Part shown: one piece after another, positions 24,764-33,699 of the stretch
How the letters are laid out: each line of letters opens with the position of its first letter
How positions within the stretch are numbered: position 1 is the stretch's first letter
The notes under the pieces: generated by a model
The model's input: the letters and a program-made list of their open reading frames with translations, nothing else
Database searches by the model: none
Told to the model about the DNA's origin: nothing
Position numbers and translations under genes: made by a program
Assembly (NCBI RefSeq): GCF_029853695.1
Contig: NZ_CP122537.1
Coordinates: 434,001 to 498,000, forward strand
Reading direction: 5' to 3'
DNA from: Jannaschia sp. GRR-S6-38
GTDB lineage: Bacteria; Pseudomonadota; Alphaproteobacteria; Rhodobacterales; Rhodobacteraceae
Length of the DNA: 64,000 bases

Positions 24764-24914
24764 TGCAGATCCCCCTGCGGCAAATGGTGCCGGGGCGGCG
24801 CGCGCGGGGAAAGCCGCGCATGGCGAAATCGCGCCGGGTGATGCCTTTCGGTCGCGGATGGACGGCGCCCCCGGGCGGGCGTAGCAAGACGCCAGAGCCG
24901 CGAGAGGTCACGCC

Positions 24915-26282
24915 ATGCCCGACACCGTTTTGCCCGACGACTGGGACGCCCGCGCCAAGCGGCACAGCTTCTTCGGCTTCACCGACCTGCCCTCAATCGC
25001 TGAGCGCGGGACGGTCGTCTTGACCCGCGGCGAGGGGCCCTATGTCATCGACACCGAGGGCCGCCGCTACCTCGATGCGAATTCGGGCCTCTGGAACATG
25101 ATCGCGGGATTCGACCATCCCGAGCTGATCGCGACCGCGCAGGCGCAATACGCGCGCTTCCCGGGCTACCACGCCTTCTTCGGCCGCATGGCCGACACCA
25201 CGGTCGAGCTGTCCGAGACACTGGCCGAGGTCGCGCCCTTCGAGGATGCGAAGGTGTTCTACACCAATTCCGGGTCCGAGGCGAACGACACCATGGTCAA
25301 GATGCTGTGGTTCCTGCACGCCGCCGAAGGGCGCCCGCAGGCCCGCAAGATCCTGACCCGCGGCAATGCCTATCACGGGGTCACCGTCGTCTCGGCCTCG
25401 ATGACCGGCAAGCCCTACAATTCCGTCTTCGGCCTGCCCCTGCCGGGCTTCATCCACCTGACCTGTCCGCATTTCTGGCGCGAGGGCCGCGACGGCGAGA
25501 GCGAGGCCGCGTTCACCGCGCGCCTCGCCGCCGAGCTGGAAGAGGTCATCGCCCGCGAAGGCGCCGACACGATCGCAGGCTTCTTCGCCGAGCCGGTGCA
25601 GGGGGCGGGCGGCGTGATCCCCCCGTCCGAGGGCTATTTCGACGCGATCCTGCCGGTCCTGCGGGCGCACGGCATCCCGGTCATCGCCGACGAGGTCATC
25701 ACGGGCTTCGGGCGTACGGGCGAGCTCTGGGGCTGCGAGAGCTACGGCTTCGTGCCGGACGCCATCATCTCGTCGAAGGCGCTGACCGCCGGGTTCTTCC
25801 CGATGGGCGCCGTCATCCTGGGGCCCGAGCTGTCGGACCGCATGAGCCGGGCCGTCGACGCGATCGAGGAGTTTCCGCATGGCTTCACCGCCTCGGGCCA
25901 TCCGGTCGGCTGCGCCATCGCGCTCAAGGCGATCGAACTGGTGCGCGGCGGGCTGCTCGACGATGTCCGCCGCCTGACCCCCCGGTTCGAGGCCGGCCTC
26001 GCGAAGCTGGCCGCGCATCCGCATATCGGCGAATGGCGCGGGCGCGGGCTGATGGGCGCGCTGGAGGCGGTGAAGGACAAGGCGACGAAGACGCCCTGGG
26101 ACAGCCATCTCTCGGTCAGCGAGCGCATCGCCAACACCTGCACCGATCATGGGCTGATCTGCCGCCCGCTGGGACAATCGATCGTGCTCTGCCCGCCCTT
26201 CATCATGACCGACGCGCAGATGGACGAGATGTTCGACAAGCTGGGCGGCGCCCTGGACGAGGTCTTCGCCGGTCTCGCCTGA
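24915..26282 (+). CDS. Class III (omega) aminotransferase, PLP-dependent
   Basis: 455 residues. Class III fold: ANSGLWNMIAGFDHPEL, FYTNSGSEANDTMVKM (phosphate-binding), AYHGVTVVSASMTG, FFAEPVQGAGGVIPP, VIADEVITGFGRTGELWG with the PLP-ring Asp, and the Schiff-base lysine in IISSKALTAGFFPMGAVI. The overall signature (W-N at the N-terminus, GYHAFFGR) is like omega-amino acid:pyruvate or diamine/putrescine transaminases used in amine breakdown. The substrate is not decidable by eye. The start at 24915 follows GAGAGGT. Confidence 0.88.
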   Translation: MPDTVLPDDWDARAKRHSFFGFTDLPSIAERGTVVLTRGEGPYVIDTEGRRYLDANSGLWNMIAGFDHPELIATAQAQYARFPGYHAFFGRMADTTVELSETLAEVAPFEDAKVFYTNSGSEANDTMVKMLWFLHAAEGRPQARKILTRGNAYHGVTVVSASMTGKPYNSVFGLPLPGFIHLTCPHFWREGRDGESEAAFTARLAAELEEVIAREGADTIAGFFAEPVQGAGGVIPPSEGYFDAILPVLRAHGIPVIADEVITGFGRTGELWGCESYGFVPDAIISSKALTAGFFPMGAVILGPELSDRMSRAVDAIEEFPHGFTASGHPVGCAIALKAIELVRGGLLDDVRRLTPRFEAGLAKLAAHPHIGEWRGRGLMGALEAVKDKATKTPWDSHLSVSERIANTCTDHGLICRPLGQSIVLCPPFIMTDAQMDEMFDKLGGALDEVFAGLA

Positions 26283-26339
26283 CGCTTGCCGGGACCGGTG
26301 GCGGGGCCTAGCCTGACCCCCGAAACGGGAGGACGGGCG

Positions 26340-27566
26340 ATGGCACGATATCTGGCATGGGCCGCGCTCGCGGTCGGGATCGCGGGCAGTCCGGCCTGGG
26401 CGCAGGCGCCGATCTGCGGCGGCATCAGCCTCGTGGGCGAATGGGTCGGCGGAAGCGAGGCGGCCTCCGACCTTGCCACGGCCGAGGCGCCGTTCGACCT
26501 GACGGGCCGAGTGCCCATCGCCGGGCATCTGGTGCGCATGTTCACCCTGTCCGAGCGTGCCGAGATCCGCATCGAGGTCGCGGCGGAGCCCGCGGGCGAC
26601 CCCTACGTGACCGTCTTCGATTCGGCGGGGGCCGAGGTGGGCGGCGACGACGACAGCGGCGGTGATTTCGCCGCGCGGGCCGAGATGGCGCTGGCGCCGG
26701 GCACCTATTGCTTGGCCGCGCGCAGCTACGAGAGTGGCGTGACCGATGTCGCGATCCGCGTCGGCCGGACCGAGATGGCCGCGATGACGAATGGCGGCGG
26801 CGCGGCCTCCGCCCTGCCCTCCGAGCCCGCGACCGGCGGCTGCGGCACGCCCGACCTCGCGCGGCTGGGCGACGGGCTCGACCGCGCGGGGCTCGAAGGC
26901 GGGCTCTCGGCCACCGCGACGCAGGGCGAAACACCGGCCTGGGGCCTGGGGCTGGCCGAGGCGACGGCCCTGTCGATCACCGCCATCAGCGAGACCGGCG
27001 ATCCCATCCTGACCGTGCGGGACGCCGATGGGGAGCTCCTCGCCGAGAACGACGATTTCGACGGGCTCAACAGCCGCGTCGACCTGGAGCGGCCGGTGGG
27101 CCCGGGCGAGATCTGCCTCGAAATCGGCGATCTGAACGGCTCGGACAACCCGATCACGGTCACCGTCTCGGCCTTCGACCCCGCCGCCGCGCGGCGCCAG
27201 AGGCTCGACGATGCCGAGATCGCGCCCACCCCGTCCGACGACGTGGCGATCGGCGAACTCGGGGCGCTGGAGACGGTGCTGCTTAGCGACGTGACCGCCG
27301 GTGCGCGGGCAAGCTGGTTCGCCTTCGACCTGCCGGCCGGCGGGCTGATCCTGACCGAAGCGCTGGGCGGCGGGCTGGACCCGGCGGTGACGCTCTTCGA
27401 CCGCGCGGGCCGACGCATCGGGTTCAACGACGACGCGCAGGACGGGCTCGACAGCCAACTCGTCTCGCGGCTGCCCGCGGGGCGCTACATTCTCGCGCTG
27501 CGCCTCGTCGGCGAGGGCGAGGGGCCGGTGCGTCTGGTGATGGAGCGCTTCGTGCCTGCGCAGTGA
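26340..27566 (+). CDS. Secreted beta-rich repeat protein (PPC/DVUA0089-like domains)
   Basis: 408 residues with a cleavable signal (…AGSPAWAQA, site near residue 22). The mature part is three similar beta-sandwich units of about 110 residues, each containing a strand pattern with PYVTVFDSAGAEVGGDDDSG, PILTVRDADGELLAENDDF, and PAVTLFDRAGRRIGFNDDA, followed by L-x-PGxYxL. These Asp-rich loops resemble prepeptidase C-terminal (PPC) domains and could bind calcium. No catalytic domain is present. Likely periplasmic or surface-exposed. ATG at 26340 has GGGAGGACGGGCG upstream. Transcribed toward phaR and probably monocistronic. Confidence 0.72.
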   Translation: MARYLAWAALAVGIAGSPAWAQAPICGGISLVGEWVGGSEAASDLATAEAPFDLTGRVPIAGHLVRMFTLSERAEIRIEVAAEPAGDPYVTVFDSAGAEVGGDDDSGGDFAARAEMALAPGTYCLAARSYESGVTDVAIRVGRTEMAAMTNGGGAASALPSEPATGGCGTPDLARLGDGLDRAGLEGGLSATATQGETPAWGLGLAEATALSITAISETGDPILTVRDADGELLAENDDFDGLNSRVDLERPVGPGEICLEIGDLNGSDNPITVTVSAFDPAAARRQRLDDAEIAPTPSDDVAIGELGALETVLLSDVTAGARASWFAFDLPAGGLILTEALGGGLDPAVTLFDRAGRRIGFNDDAQDGLDSQLVSRLPAGRYILALRLVGEGEGPVRLVMERFVPAQ

Positions 27567-27590
27567 CGCGGGGACCTGGAAGGCGCGGGC

Positions 27591-28157
27591 CTACTTGTTC
27601 ATCTTGGCCAGCATCGCCTGCATCTGCGCCAGCTGCTTGCGGATGTCGTCGAGCTCCTCGGCGGAGCGGTCGGGCGCCGCCTCGCCCGTCTCGGGCGCGG
27701 CCTCGCCGCCGGTGGGGGGCTTCAAGCCACCCGTCATCGCCTTGAAGAACGCGGCCTGCTGCTCCTGCATCGCCTTGAAGCCGGGCATCTGCGACATCGG
27801 GTTCATCGCGGTCATGTTCTCGACCAGCTTCGACTGGCCCGAGCGCAGCATCTCGAAGCTATGCGCGAGGAATTCCGGCACGACCGATTGCGCCGCGCCC
27901 GTGTAGGAGCGGACGAGATCGGTCAGCACGGCGAGCGGCAGGACGCTTTCGCCCTTCGACTCGTGCTCGGCGATGATCTGCAGAAGGTAGGAGCGGGTCA
28001 GGTCGTCGCCGGATTTCAGGTCGACGATCTTCACCTCGCGCCCGGCGCGGATGAAGCCCGCGATGTCGTCCAGCGTGACATAGTCGCTGGTCTCGGTGTT
28101 GTAGAGCCGCCGGCTGGCGTAGCGCTTGATCAGGAGCGGCTTCGTTTCGTCCGCCAT
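27591..28157 (-). CDS. phaR: PHA synthesis repressor PhaR
   Basis: 188 residues. N-terminal DNA-binding domain LLIKRYASRRLYNTETSDYV with TLDDIAGFIRAGREVKIVD (PHB_acc_N), followed by the PHB-accumulation regulatory domain (LPLAVLTDLVRSYTG ... MLRSGQSKLVENM) and a C-terminal coiled-coil tail. PhaR binds both DNA and nascent polyhydroxyalkanoate granules and represses phasin and its own gene. The start is the ATG at 28157; the longer open frame to 28205 is not supported. A matching operator lies upstream of phaP at 28850-28860. Confidence 0.94.
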   Translation of the reverse strand: MADETKPLLIKRYASRRLYNTETSDYVTLDDIAGFIRAGREVKIVDLKSGDDLTRSYLLQIIAEHESKGESVLPLAVLTDLVRSYTGAAQSVVPEFLAHSFEMLRSGQSKLVENMTAMNPMSQMPGFKAMQEQQAAFFKAMTGGLKPPTGGEAAPETGEAAPDRSAEELDDIRKQLAQMQAMLAKMNK

Positions 28158-28230
28158 GGCGCGACCCTTTCGTGTTGCGGTGCGGCGAGGGTAACGCAGA
28201 AGCACGGGGGCGCAAACGAAAAGCGCATAG

Positions 28231-28264
28231 AAAAAGGGCAGGACGCGGATGCGCCCTGCCCTTC
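28231..28264 (-). terminator. Terminator of phaP
   Basis: On the minus strand AGGGCAGGGCGC and GCGTCCTGCCCT form a stem of at least 8 perfect pairs followed by TTTTTC. It lies about 30 bases downstream of the phasin stop and upstream of phaR, so the phasin and its repressor are separate transcripts. Confidence 0.85.
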
Positions 28265-28294
28265 GGAAGTCGGTTGGCCGTCAGGCCGGCCGGA

Positions 28295-28741
28295 TTATTT
28301 CGCGGCGGCCTTCTTGGTCGCGGCGGTCGTCTCGGCAGTCGCCTTCTTGACGGCGGCGGTCGCGTCTTCCTGGGCTTCCTTGCCCGCGGCCATCATGATC
28401 TCGACGGTGTCCATCTGGACCTTCTTGGCGACTTCGGCGAAGGCGGCCATGTTCTCGGCGGCCACTTCGGCATAGGCCGAGGCGAAATCGGTCATCGCCT
28501 TCGTGTAGTCGGCCGGCTCGTCCTTGACGGAGGTGACGGGCGCCATCTTCGACAGGGTCTCGCGGGTGAACTTGTGGGTGATCTCGGCCGACTGCTCGGC
28601 GGCGCCCAGGGCAACCTTCGACAGCTTCTCGGCATAGGCAGCCTGGCTCTTGAACGCTTCGCCCATCGCGTGCGCATCCATCGGCATCATGCCCAGCATG
28701 TCGTTCATGTACTTGGTGAAGTCTTGCGTCTTGGCCATCAT
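28295..28741 (-). CDS. phaP: Phasin, PHA granule-associated protein
   Basis: 148 residues, all-helical, with the Phasin_2 pattern: KYMNDMLGMMPMDAHAMGEAF, AYAEKLSKVALGAAEQSAE, and MTDFASAYAEVAAENMAAF; the tail is Ala/Lys/Thr-rich (ATAAVKKATAET). Phasins coat polyhydroxyalkanoate granules and control their number and size. GAGGAG is positioned eight bases before ATG 28741; the next codon is also Met. A PhaR operator sits about 110 bases upstream and a terminator follows. Confidence 0.92.
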   Translation of the reverse strand: MMAKTQDFTKYMNDMLGMMPMDAHAMGEAFKSQAAYAEKLSKVALGAAEQSAEITHKFTRETLSKMAPVTSVKDEPADYTKAMTDFASAYAEVAAENMAAFAEVAKKVQMDTVEIMMAAGKEAQEDATAAVKKATAETTAATKKAAAK

Positions 28742-28849
28742 TTCGTCGCTCCTCGCGTGTCTCTCGTCGCAGGGCCCGAACCGCCGGGCCGCTTTGTTCT
28801 GCGTCTGCGAATGAGATACATGCTGCAGCGCGGCAAATCAAGCCCGTTT

Positions 28850-28860
28850 CTGCACTGCAG
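28850..28860. promoter_or_regulatory. PhaR operator (CTGC-N3-GCAG)
   Basis: CTGCACTGCAG is a perfect CTGC-N3-GCAG dyad, the site class described for PhaR of Paracoccus denitrificans at the phaP promoter. A second partial element, GCTGCAGC (28822-28829), lies 20 bases nearer phaP. Both are upstream of phaP on the minus strand, with an A/T-rich segment (ATAAAATTT) beside the first. The site is what the sequence shows; binding is inferred from the family. Confidence 0.7.
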
Positions 28861-28939
28861 CATAAAATTTCCCCAACGGCAACGCGCGGGCCGCCCGGCC
28901 CGGACAACCCATTTTCGCAAGGGGTTCGCGACGATGGAA

Positions 28940-28967
28940 GGCGGGGCACCCCTCCGGGCGCCCCGCC
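28940..28967 (-). terminator. Hairpin after the heme peroxidase gene
   Basis: Arms GGCGGGGC and GCCCCGCC (28940-28947, 28960-28967) with a 12-nt loop begin about 20 bases after the peroxidase stop. There is no clear U-run, so this is a probable terminator-like hairpin between the peroxidase and phaP. Confidence 0.4.
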
Positions 28968-28986
28968 GATCGGCGGTGCTCCGCCG

Positions 28987-30327
28987 TCAGGCGACGGCCA
29001 TCTCCGCCTGCGCGTTCAGGATCGATTCCGGGTCCCGCAGCATCAGGTTCAGGATGGTGCCCGCGACCAGCGTGCCGCCCAGCTGGCCCAGCTTGCCGCC
29101 CACGCATTCCGCTTCCCACAGGATGTAGAACCACAGGGGCGTCTGCCCGGTCAGCCCCAGATCGGCGATGTCGGGATGCGCGTCGAGCGGGGTCCAGCCG
29201 CAGGCCTCGGCCAGCGCCTCGCCGGTGGGCAGGCAGAAGGTGTGCTGCCCGCGGATCATGTTGCGCTCGGCCAGGTTCGGGGTGTCGGGCACGACCGTCG
29301 GCGGCAGCGCGATCAGGTCGGCGACGATCTTGGTGTTGATCGGCCGCGACCTCTGCGCGCCGGCCCCGAAGAACCGACCCATCTCGAGGTTGTGCGCCCG
29401 CGACACCGGCGCGAAGCCCGCGTTGACCGGCGAGAAGATCTCCTCCTCCGGGAAGGCGTCGTTGAGCGCATAGCTCTGCCGGATCATCGAATGGCCGAAC
29501 CGGAACGCCGCGGCGGCGAATTCGATCGGCATGTCCGGCGCGCTGTCCCAGTCGATCGGCCCGGGCATCGCCCCGGCCCGCGCGCCGTCGACCAGCGGGC
29601 GCAGCACGTCCTCGGCCACGACGGCGGGCAGGAACTCCTCGATCACGCGGGTCTGGTACTCGCGCCGGAGCGCCGCGCGGGCGGCCTCGAACCGGTGCGC
29701 GTCATCGCCGGCCTGCTGTGCCAGAAGCTCGTTGTGGCGCGCCACGAACTGGCGGCCGTGCAGCTGGCTGATGAACAGGTTCTCGTCGTTGCGCGGATCG
29801 CCGATCAGGGCGCGGTCGTTGCAGTTGCGCTGCAGGTCGAGCGGATTGCCCTTGGTGCCCGCCGACCAGCCGCGCCCGAAGGCCAAGGCCAGCGGCTCGT
29901 CCTCCTGGCCGTAGAGCCAGGGATCGACCTCGGGCCCCGCGCCGTAGACGCTGTCGAGATCCAGGCGCGGGGTGCGGAAGTTCTCGATCTCCGCGACATT
30001 GCCCGAGGCGACGCCCAACCGCGTCGTGGCGTCCAGCGTCAGGTCGTGGTCGATGAACTGGCCGAAGAAGGCCGTGCCGGCATCGGCCGGGCCGTCCTTC
30101 GGATCGTCGGGGCCCTCGGCCATCCGCTGCGCCAGCGCGCGCAGATCGGCGGCGTCTGGCTGCGCCGCCTGCCGATCGAAGAGCCGTCCGAAGCTGCGCT
30201 CCGCCGATCCCTCATGCGGGCGGCCCAGGCTCTGGGTGCCCTGCTCGACCCCGTCGCAGGCCGCGTGCATCGCCATCGTGACGCCCGTCATCATGCCGTG
30301 ATGGGCCGGTTCCATTGCCTTGCTCAT
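28987..30327 (-). CDS. Animal-type heme peroxidase
   Basis: 446 residues, one An_peroxidase (peroxinectin-like) domain. Distal pocket GTAFFGQFIDHDLTLDA with distal His94 and a calcium-binding Asp beside it; PRLDLDSVYGAG; the catalytic Arg region REYQTRVIEEFLP; proximal His in AFRFGHSMIRQSYAL. The C-terminus is TILNLMLRDPESILN. No N-terminal signal peptide and no RTX repeats are visible, unlike many bacterial relatives. Such enzymes oxidise halides or organic substrates with H2O2. It sits between phaP and phaC on the same strand, an unexpected neighbour for PHA genes. Confidence 0.88.
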   Translation of the reverse strand: MSKAMEPAHHGMMTGVTMAMHAACDGVEQGTQSLGRPHEGSAERSFGRLFDRQAAQPDAADLRALAQRMAEGPDDPKDGPADAGTAFFGQFIDHDLTLDATTRLGVASGNVAEIENFRTPRLDLDSVYGAGPEVDPWLYGQEDEPLALAFGRGWSAGTKGNPLDLQRNCNDRALIGDPRNDENLFISQLHGRQFVARHNELLAQQAGDDAHRFEAARAALRREYQTRVIEEFLPAVVAEDVLRPLVDGARAGAMPGPIDWDSAPDMPIEFAAAAFRFGHSMIRQSYALNDAFPEEEIFSPVNAGFAPVSRAHNLEMGRFFGAGAQRSRPINTKIVADLIALPPTVVPDTPNLAERNMIRGQHTFCLPTGEALAEACGWTPLDAHPDIADLGLTGQTPLWFYILWEAECVGGKLGQLGGTLVAGTILNLMLRDPESILNAQAEMAVA

Positions 30328-30374
30328 GTCAGCTCCCTCTCTTGCGAATTGCGATATCCGCAGAGGATCCCACG

Positions 30375-30392
30375 GACGCGCCGAAGCGCGTC
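30375..30392 (-). terminator. Short hairpin after phaC
   Basis: GACGCGC-CGAA-GCGCGTC: a perfect 7-bp stem with a 4-nt loop, 28 bases after the phaC stop. No U-run is seen. A likely 3'-end structure, weak as a terminator. Confidence 0.3.
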
Positions 30393-30419
30393 AGTGGGGG
30401 AAACCCGACTTGAATCGGT

Positions 30420-32255
30420 TCAGGCGGCCGAGTCCTTCGGCAATACGTAAGTCCCCGGTGCCGCTTCGAGGACGGGATGCGTCGCGGTGCCCGGCTCGCG
30501 GGCAGGGACCTTCTTGCCGGAATGCGGGCGCAGCCATTTCTCCCAGCGCGGCCACCAGGAGCCCTCGTATTTCGTCGCCGCCTCCAGCCAGGCCTCGGCC
30601 GTGTCGAAATCGACATGGCCGTCATTGGTGTAATGGCCGTATTTCTTCTTCGAGGGCGGGTTCACGATCCCGGCGATATGGCCCGACTCGGACAGGATGA
30701 AGGTCTTGTCCTCCGATCCCATCTGCCGGACGGTGGACCACGCGCCCTTCCACTGGGCGATATGGTCGGTCTCGCAGGCGATCGCGCAGAGCGGCGTCTC
30801 GATATCCGAAAGCTTCAGGCCGCGCTCGCCCATGATGTCGAACCCGCCCTCGCAGAGCTCGTTGGCGATGCAGAGCTTGCGCAGGTATTCCGTCACCATC
30901 GGCCCGGGCAGGTTCGTGCCGTCGCCGTTCCAATAGAGCAGGTCGAAAGCCGGGGGCGCCTCGCCCAGCATGTAGGATTTGATCGCCGGCCCGTAGACCA
31001 GGTCGTTGGAGCGCAGATAGCTGAAGGTCCGCCCCATGAAGAACCGGTCGAGATAGCCCTTCACCGCCGCCTCGCGCTCGATCCCGTCGACGAAATCCTT
31101 GTCGAGGAAGACACCCATCTCGCCCGGGTCGCTGAAATCGGCCAGCGTGGTGAAGAAGGTCGCCGTCTCGATCGACGTGTCCTTGCGACGCGCCATCAAC
31201 GCCAGCACGATCGAGAGCGTGGTGCCCGCAATGCAATAGCCGATGGCGTTGACGCGGTCCTCGCCGGTGATCTCCTTCGCGACGTCGATCGCGGTCAGGT
31301 AGCCGTCCTCGATATAGTCCTTGAGACCAACATCGGCGTAGCTCGCATCCGGGTTCACCCAGCTGACGACGAACAGCGTGTAGCCCTGGTCCACGACCCA
31401 TTTCACGAAGCTGTTCTGCGGCTTCAGGTCCAGCACGTAGAACTTGTTGATCCAGGGCGGGAACAGGACGATCGGTCGGGCATGCACCTTCTCGGTCGTG
31501 GGCTTGTACTGGATCAGCTCGAACATGCGGTTGCGGAACACGACCGAGCCCTCGGTCGCCGCGATATTGCCGCCCAGTTCGAAGGCGTCCGGATCCGACA
31601 GCGTGACCAGAAGGTCGCCCTTGTTCGCCTCAATATCGCGGACGAGGTTTTCCAGTCCCTTCACCAGGCTGTCGCCCTCGGTCTCGACGGCGCGGGCCAT
31701 CGCCTCGGGATTGGTGGCCAGGAAGTTCGTGGGCGCGAACAGATCGACGATCTGCTGGCTGAAGAACTCGACCCGCTGCTTGTCGCGCGGATCCAGCCCG
31801 CCCAGCTCCTTCACCGTGTCGCGGATCGCCGAGGCGCTGATCTGGTACTGCTGCTTGAGAAAATTGTAATAGGGGTGCTCCTGCCAGATCGGGCTGGCGA
31901 AGCGGCGGTCCTTGGGCTGCGGATCCTCGGGCGCGACGGTCTTGCCCTGCGTTAGCGCGGATTGCGCCTCGACCGCGTGTTTCAGCGCCTCGCCCCAATA
32001 GCCGACCTGCCGTTCGATCAGCTTCCCGGGATTGTTGGCCATCTCGGTCCAGTAGGCCGCCATCGCCTTTGCATAGAGCTCCGGCCCCGGCCCCTGGAGG
32101 CCCGGATCGGCACGGCGCTTGTTTGCAAGTGCAGCAACGAGGCGCTTCGACAGCTCGTCGATCTTCGCGAGATTCGCGTTCAGCCGGGACAGCGCTTCCG
32201 GGCCTGCATCCGTCGTGTCACGCTCACCGGTCTTCGCGTCGTCTTTATCGCTCAT
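30420..32255 (-). CDS. phaC: Class I poly(3-hydroxyalkanoate) synthase
   Basis: 611 residues. Polymerises (R)-3-hydroxyacyl-CoA to PHA. N-terminal helical region, then the alpha/beta-hydrolase core: VLFPPWINKFYVLDLKPQNS, the nucleophile elbow NAIGYCIAGTTL with catalytic Cys341 (class I form GYCxxGT), a catalytic Asp in ACETDHIAQWKGAW, and His in SESGHIAGIVNPP. C-terminal motif GSWWPRWEKWL is standard. The ATG at 32255 has GGAGAGAAG in front; the alternative start at 32276 would add seven residues. Divergent from phaZ with a 127-bp shared promoter region. Confidence 0.95.
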   Translation of the reverse strand: MSDKDDAKTGERDTTDAGPEALSRLNANLAKIDELSKRLVAALANKRRADPGLQGPGPELYAKAMAAYWTEMANNPGKLIERQVGYWGEALKHAVEAQSALTQGKTVAPEDPQPKDRRFASPIWQEHPYYNFLKQQYQISASAIRDTVKELGGLDPRDKQRVEFFSQQIVDLFAPTNFLATNPEAMARAVETEGDSLVKGLENLVRDIEANKGDLLVTLSDPDAFELGGNIAATEGSVVFRNRMFELIQYKPTTEKVHARPIVLFPPWINKFYVLDLKPQNSFVKWVVDQGYTLFVVSWVNPDASYADVGLKDYIEDGYLTAIDVAKEITGEDRVNAIGYCIAGTTLSIVLALMARRKDTSIETATFFTTLADFSDPGEMGVFLDKDFVDGIEREAAVKGYLDRFFMGRTFSYLRSNDLVYGPAIKSYMLGEAPPAFDLLYWNGDGTNLPGPMVTEYLRKLCIANELCEGGFDIMGERGLKLSDIETPLCAIACETDHIAQWKGAWSTVRQMGSEDKTFILSESGHIAGIVNPPSKKKYGHYTNDGHVDFDTAEAWLEAATKYEGSWWPRWEKWLRPHSGKKVPAREPGTATHPVLEAAPGTYVLPKDSAA

Positions 32256-32382
32256 CGCTGGACTTCTCTCCGCCATGCTGCAACTGCTTGGTCAATAATG
32301 CCTAGCATAGCGGCGGCGGCGACCCAACGGCCCTTGCGCGAACGGCGCGGGCCCGCCCGCCCCTCCGCCAAGGAGAAGACCC

Positions 32383-33699
32383 ATGCGCTACATGGTCGCC
32401 TATGACCTCATGGAAGCCGCCCGGAACACCAATGCCTGGCTGGGGGCGACCGCCCGCACCATGGCGGGATACCCGGCCTTTTCGCTGATCCCGAACCCCG
32501 CCATCTCGATGATGGCGGCCTGGGGCGAGGTGACCGAGCGCAGCTTCGACCGGATGATCGTCAAGCCCGACTGGAACATCCTGCCCATCGCCGACGAGAA
32601 CGGGCGCGACATGATCGTCACCCCCGAGACCGTCGTCGAGAAGCCCTTCGGCGACCTCGTCCGCTTCAACGTGCAGGGCCGGCCGCCGCAGGCCCGCCGC
32701 ATCCTGCTGGTGGCGCCGATGTCGGGGCATTACGCGACGCTTCTGCGCTCCACCGTGGTCTCGCTGCTGCCCGATGCCGACGTCTTCGTGACCGATTGGC
32801 ACAATGCGCGCGACATTCCGGTCAGCGCCGGCAAGTTCGATATCGAGGATTACACGCTCTACCTGACCGATTTCATGCGCAAGCTCGGTCCCGACCTGAA
32901 CGTCATCGCCATCTGCCAGCCCGCGCCGCTCACCCTTGCCGCCACCGCGCTGCTGGCCGAGCAGGAGCCCGAGGCGCAGCCGCGCACGCTGACGCTGATC
33001 GGCGGGCCGATCGACCCCGACGCCGCCGCCACCGACGTGACCGATTTCGGACGCCGTGTGACGATGGGCCAGCTCGAGCAGTCGATGATCCAGCGCGTGG
33101 GCTTCAAATACGAGGGCGCCGGCCGGATGGTCTATCCGGGCCTGCTGCAGCTCGCGTCCTTCGTGTCGATGAACGCCGAGACCCACAGCCGCGCCTTCTG
33201 GAGCCAGATGCTCCGCGTGGCCGAGGGCACGGCCTCCGACCACGACAAGCACAACAAGTTCTACGACGAATACCTCGCCGTGATGGACATGACCGCCGAG
33301 TTCTACCTCTCGACGGTCGAGCGGATCTTCAAGGGACTCGAGATCGCGAAGAACGAGTTCGTCGTCGACGGCCACCAAGTCGATTTCGGCAAGATCACCA
33401 ACGTCGCCGTGAAGACGGTCGAAGGCGGCAAGGACGACATCTCGGCGCCCGGCCAATGCGTTGCCGCGCTGGCACTGCTGACCGGCCTGCCCGACGAGAA
33501 GAAGGCGAGCTATATCGAGCCGGAGGCCGGCCATTACGGCATCTTCGCCGGCGGCTCGTGGCGGCGCAACATCCGCCCGCTGGTGCTCGACTTCATCGAC
33601 GCGAACAGCGAAGGGCCCAAGCCGCGCCGCAAGACGCGCAAGACGCCCACGCCCGTGCATCTCGCGCAGCCGGACGAGACCGGCCACCTGCCTGTCTGA
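32383..33699 (+). CDS. phaZ: Intracellular PHA depolymerase
   Basis: 438 residues of the intracellular (non-secreted) depolymerase family that mobilises amorphous granules. Start MRYMVAYDLMEAARNTNAWL is family-typical; other landmarks are LIPNPAISMMAAWGEVTER, LLVAPMSGHYATLLRSTV, VFVTDWHNARDIPVSAGKFD, and the Cys-nucleophile site VIAICQPAPLTLAATALL. C-terminal GHYGIFAGGSWRRNIRPLV contains the catalytic His. It diverges from phaC and overlaps the next gene start by one base (TGATG). Confidence 0.93.
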   Translation: MRYMVAYDLMEAARNTNAWLGATARTMAGYPAFSLIPNPAISMMAAWGEVTERSFDRMIVKPDWNILPIADENGRDMIVTPETVVEKPFGDLVRFNVQGRPPQARRILLVAPMSGHYATLLRSTVVSLLPDADVFVTDWHNARDIPVSAGKFDIEDYTLYLTDFMRKLGPDLNVIAICQPAPLTLAATALLAEQEPEAQPRTLTLIGGPIDPDAAATDVTDFGRRVTMGQLEQSMIQRVGFKYEGAGRMVYPGLLQLASFVSMNAETHSRAFWSQMLRVAEGTASDHDKHNKFYDEYLAVMDMTAEFYLSTVERIFKGLEIAKNEFVVDGHQVDFGKITNVAVKTVEGGKDDISAPGQCVAALALLTGLPDEKKASYIEPEAGHYGIFAGGSWRRNIRPLVLDFIDANSEGPKPRRKTRKTPTPVHLAQPDETGHLPV

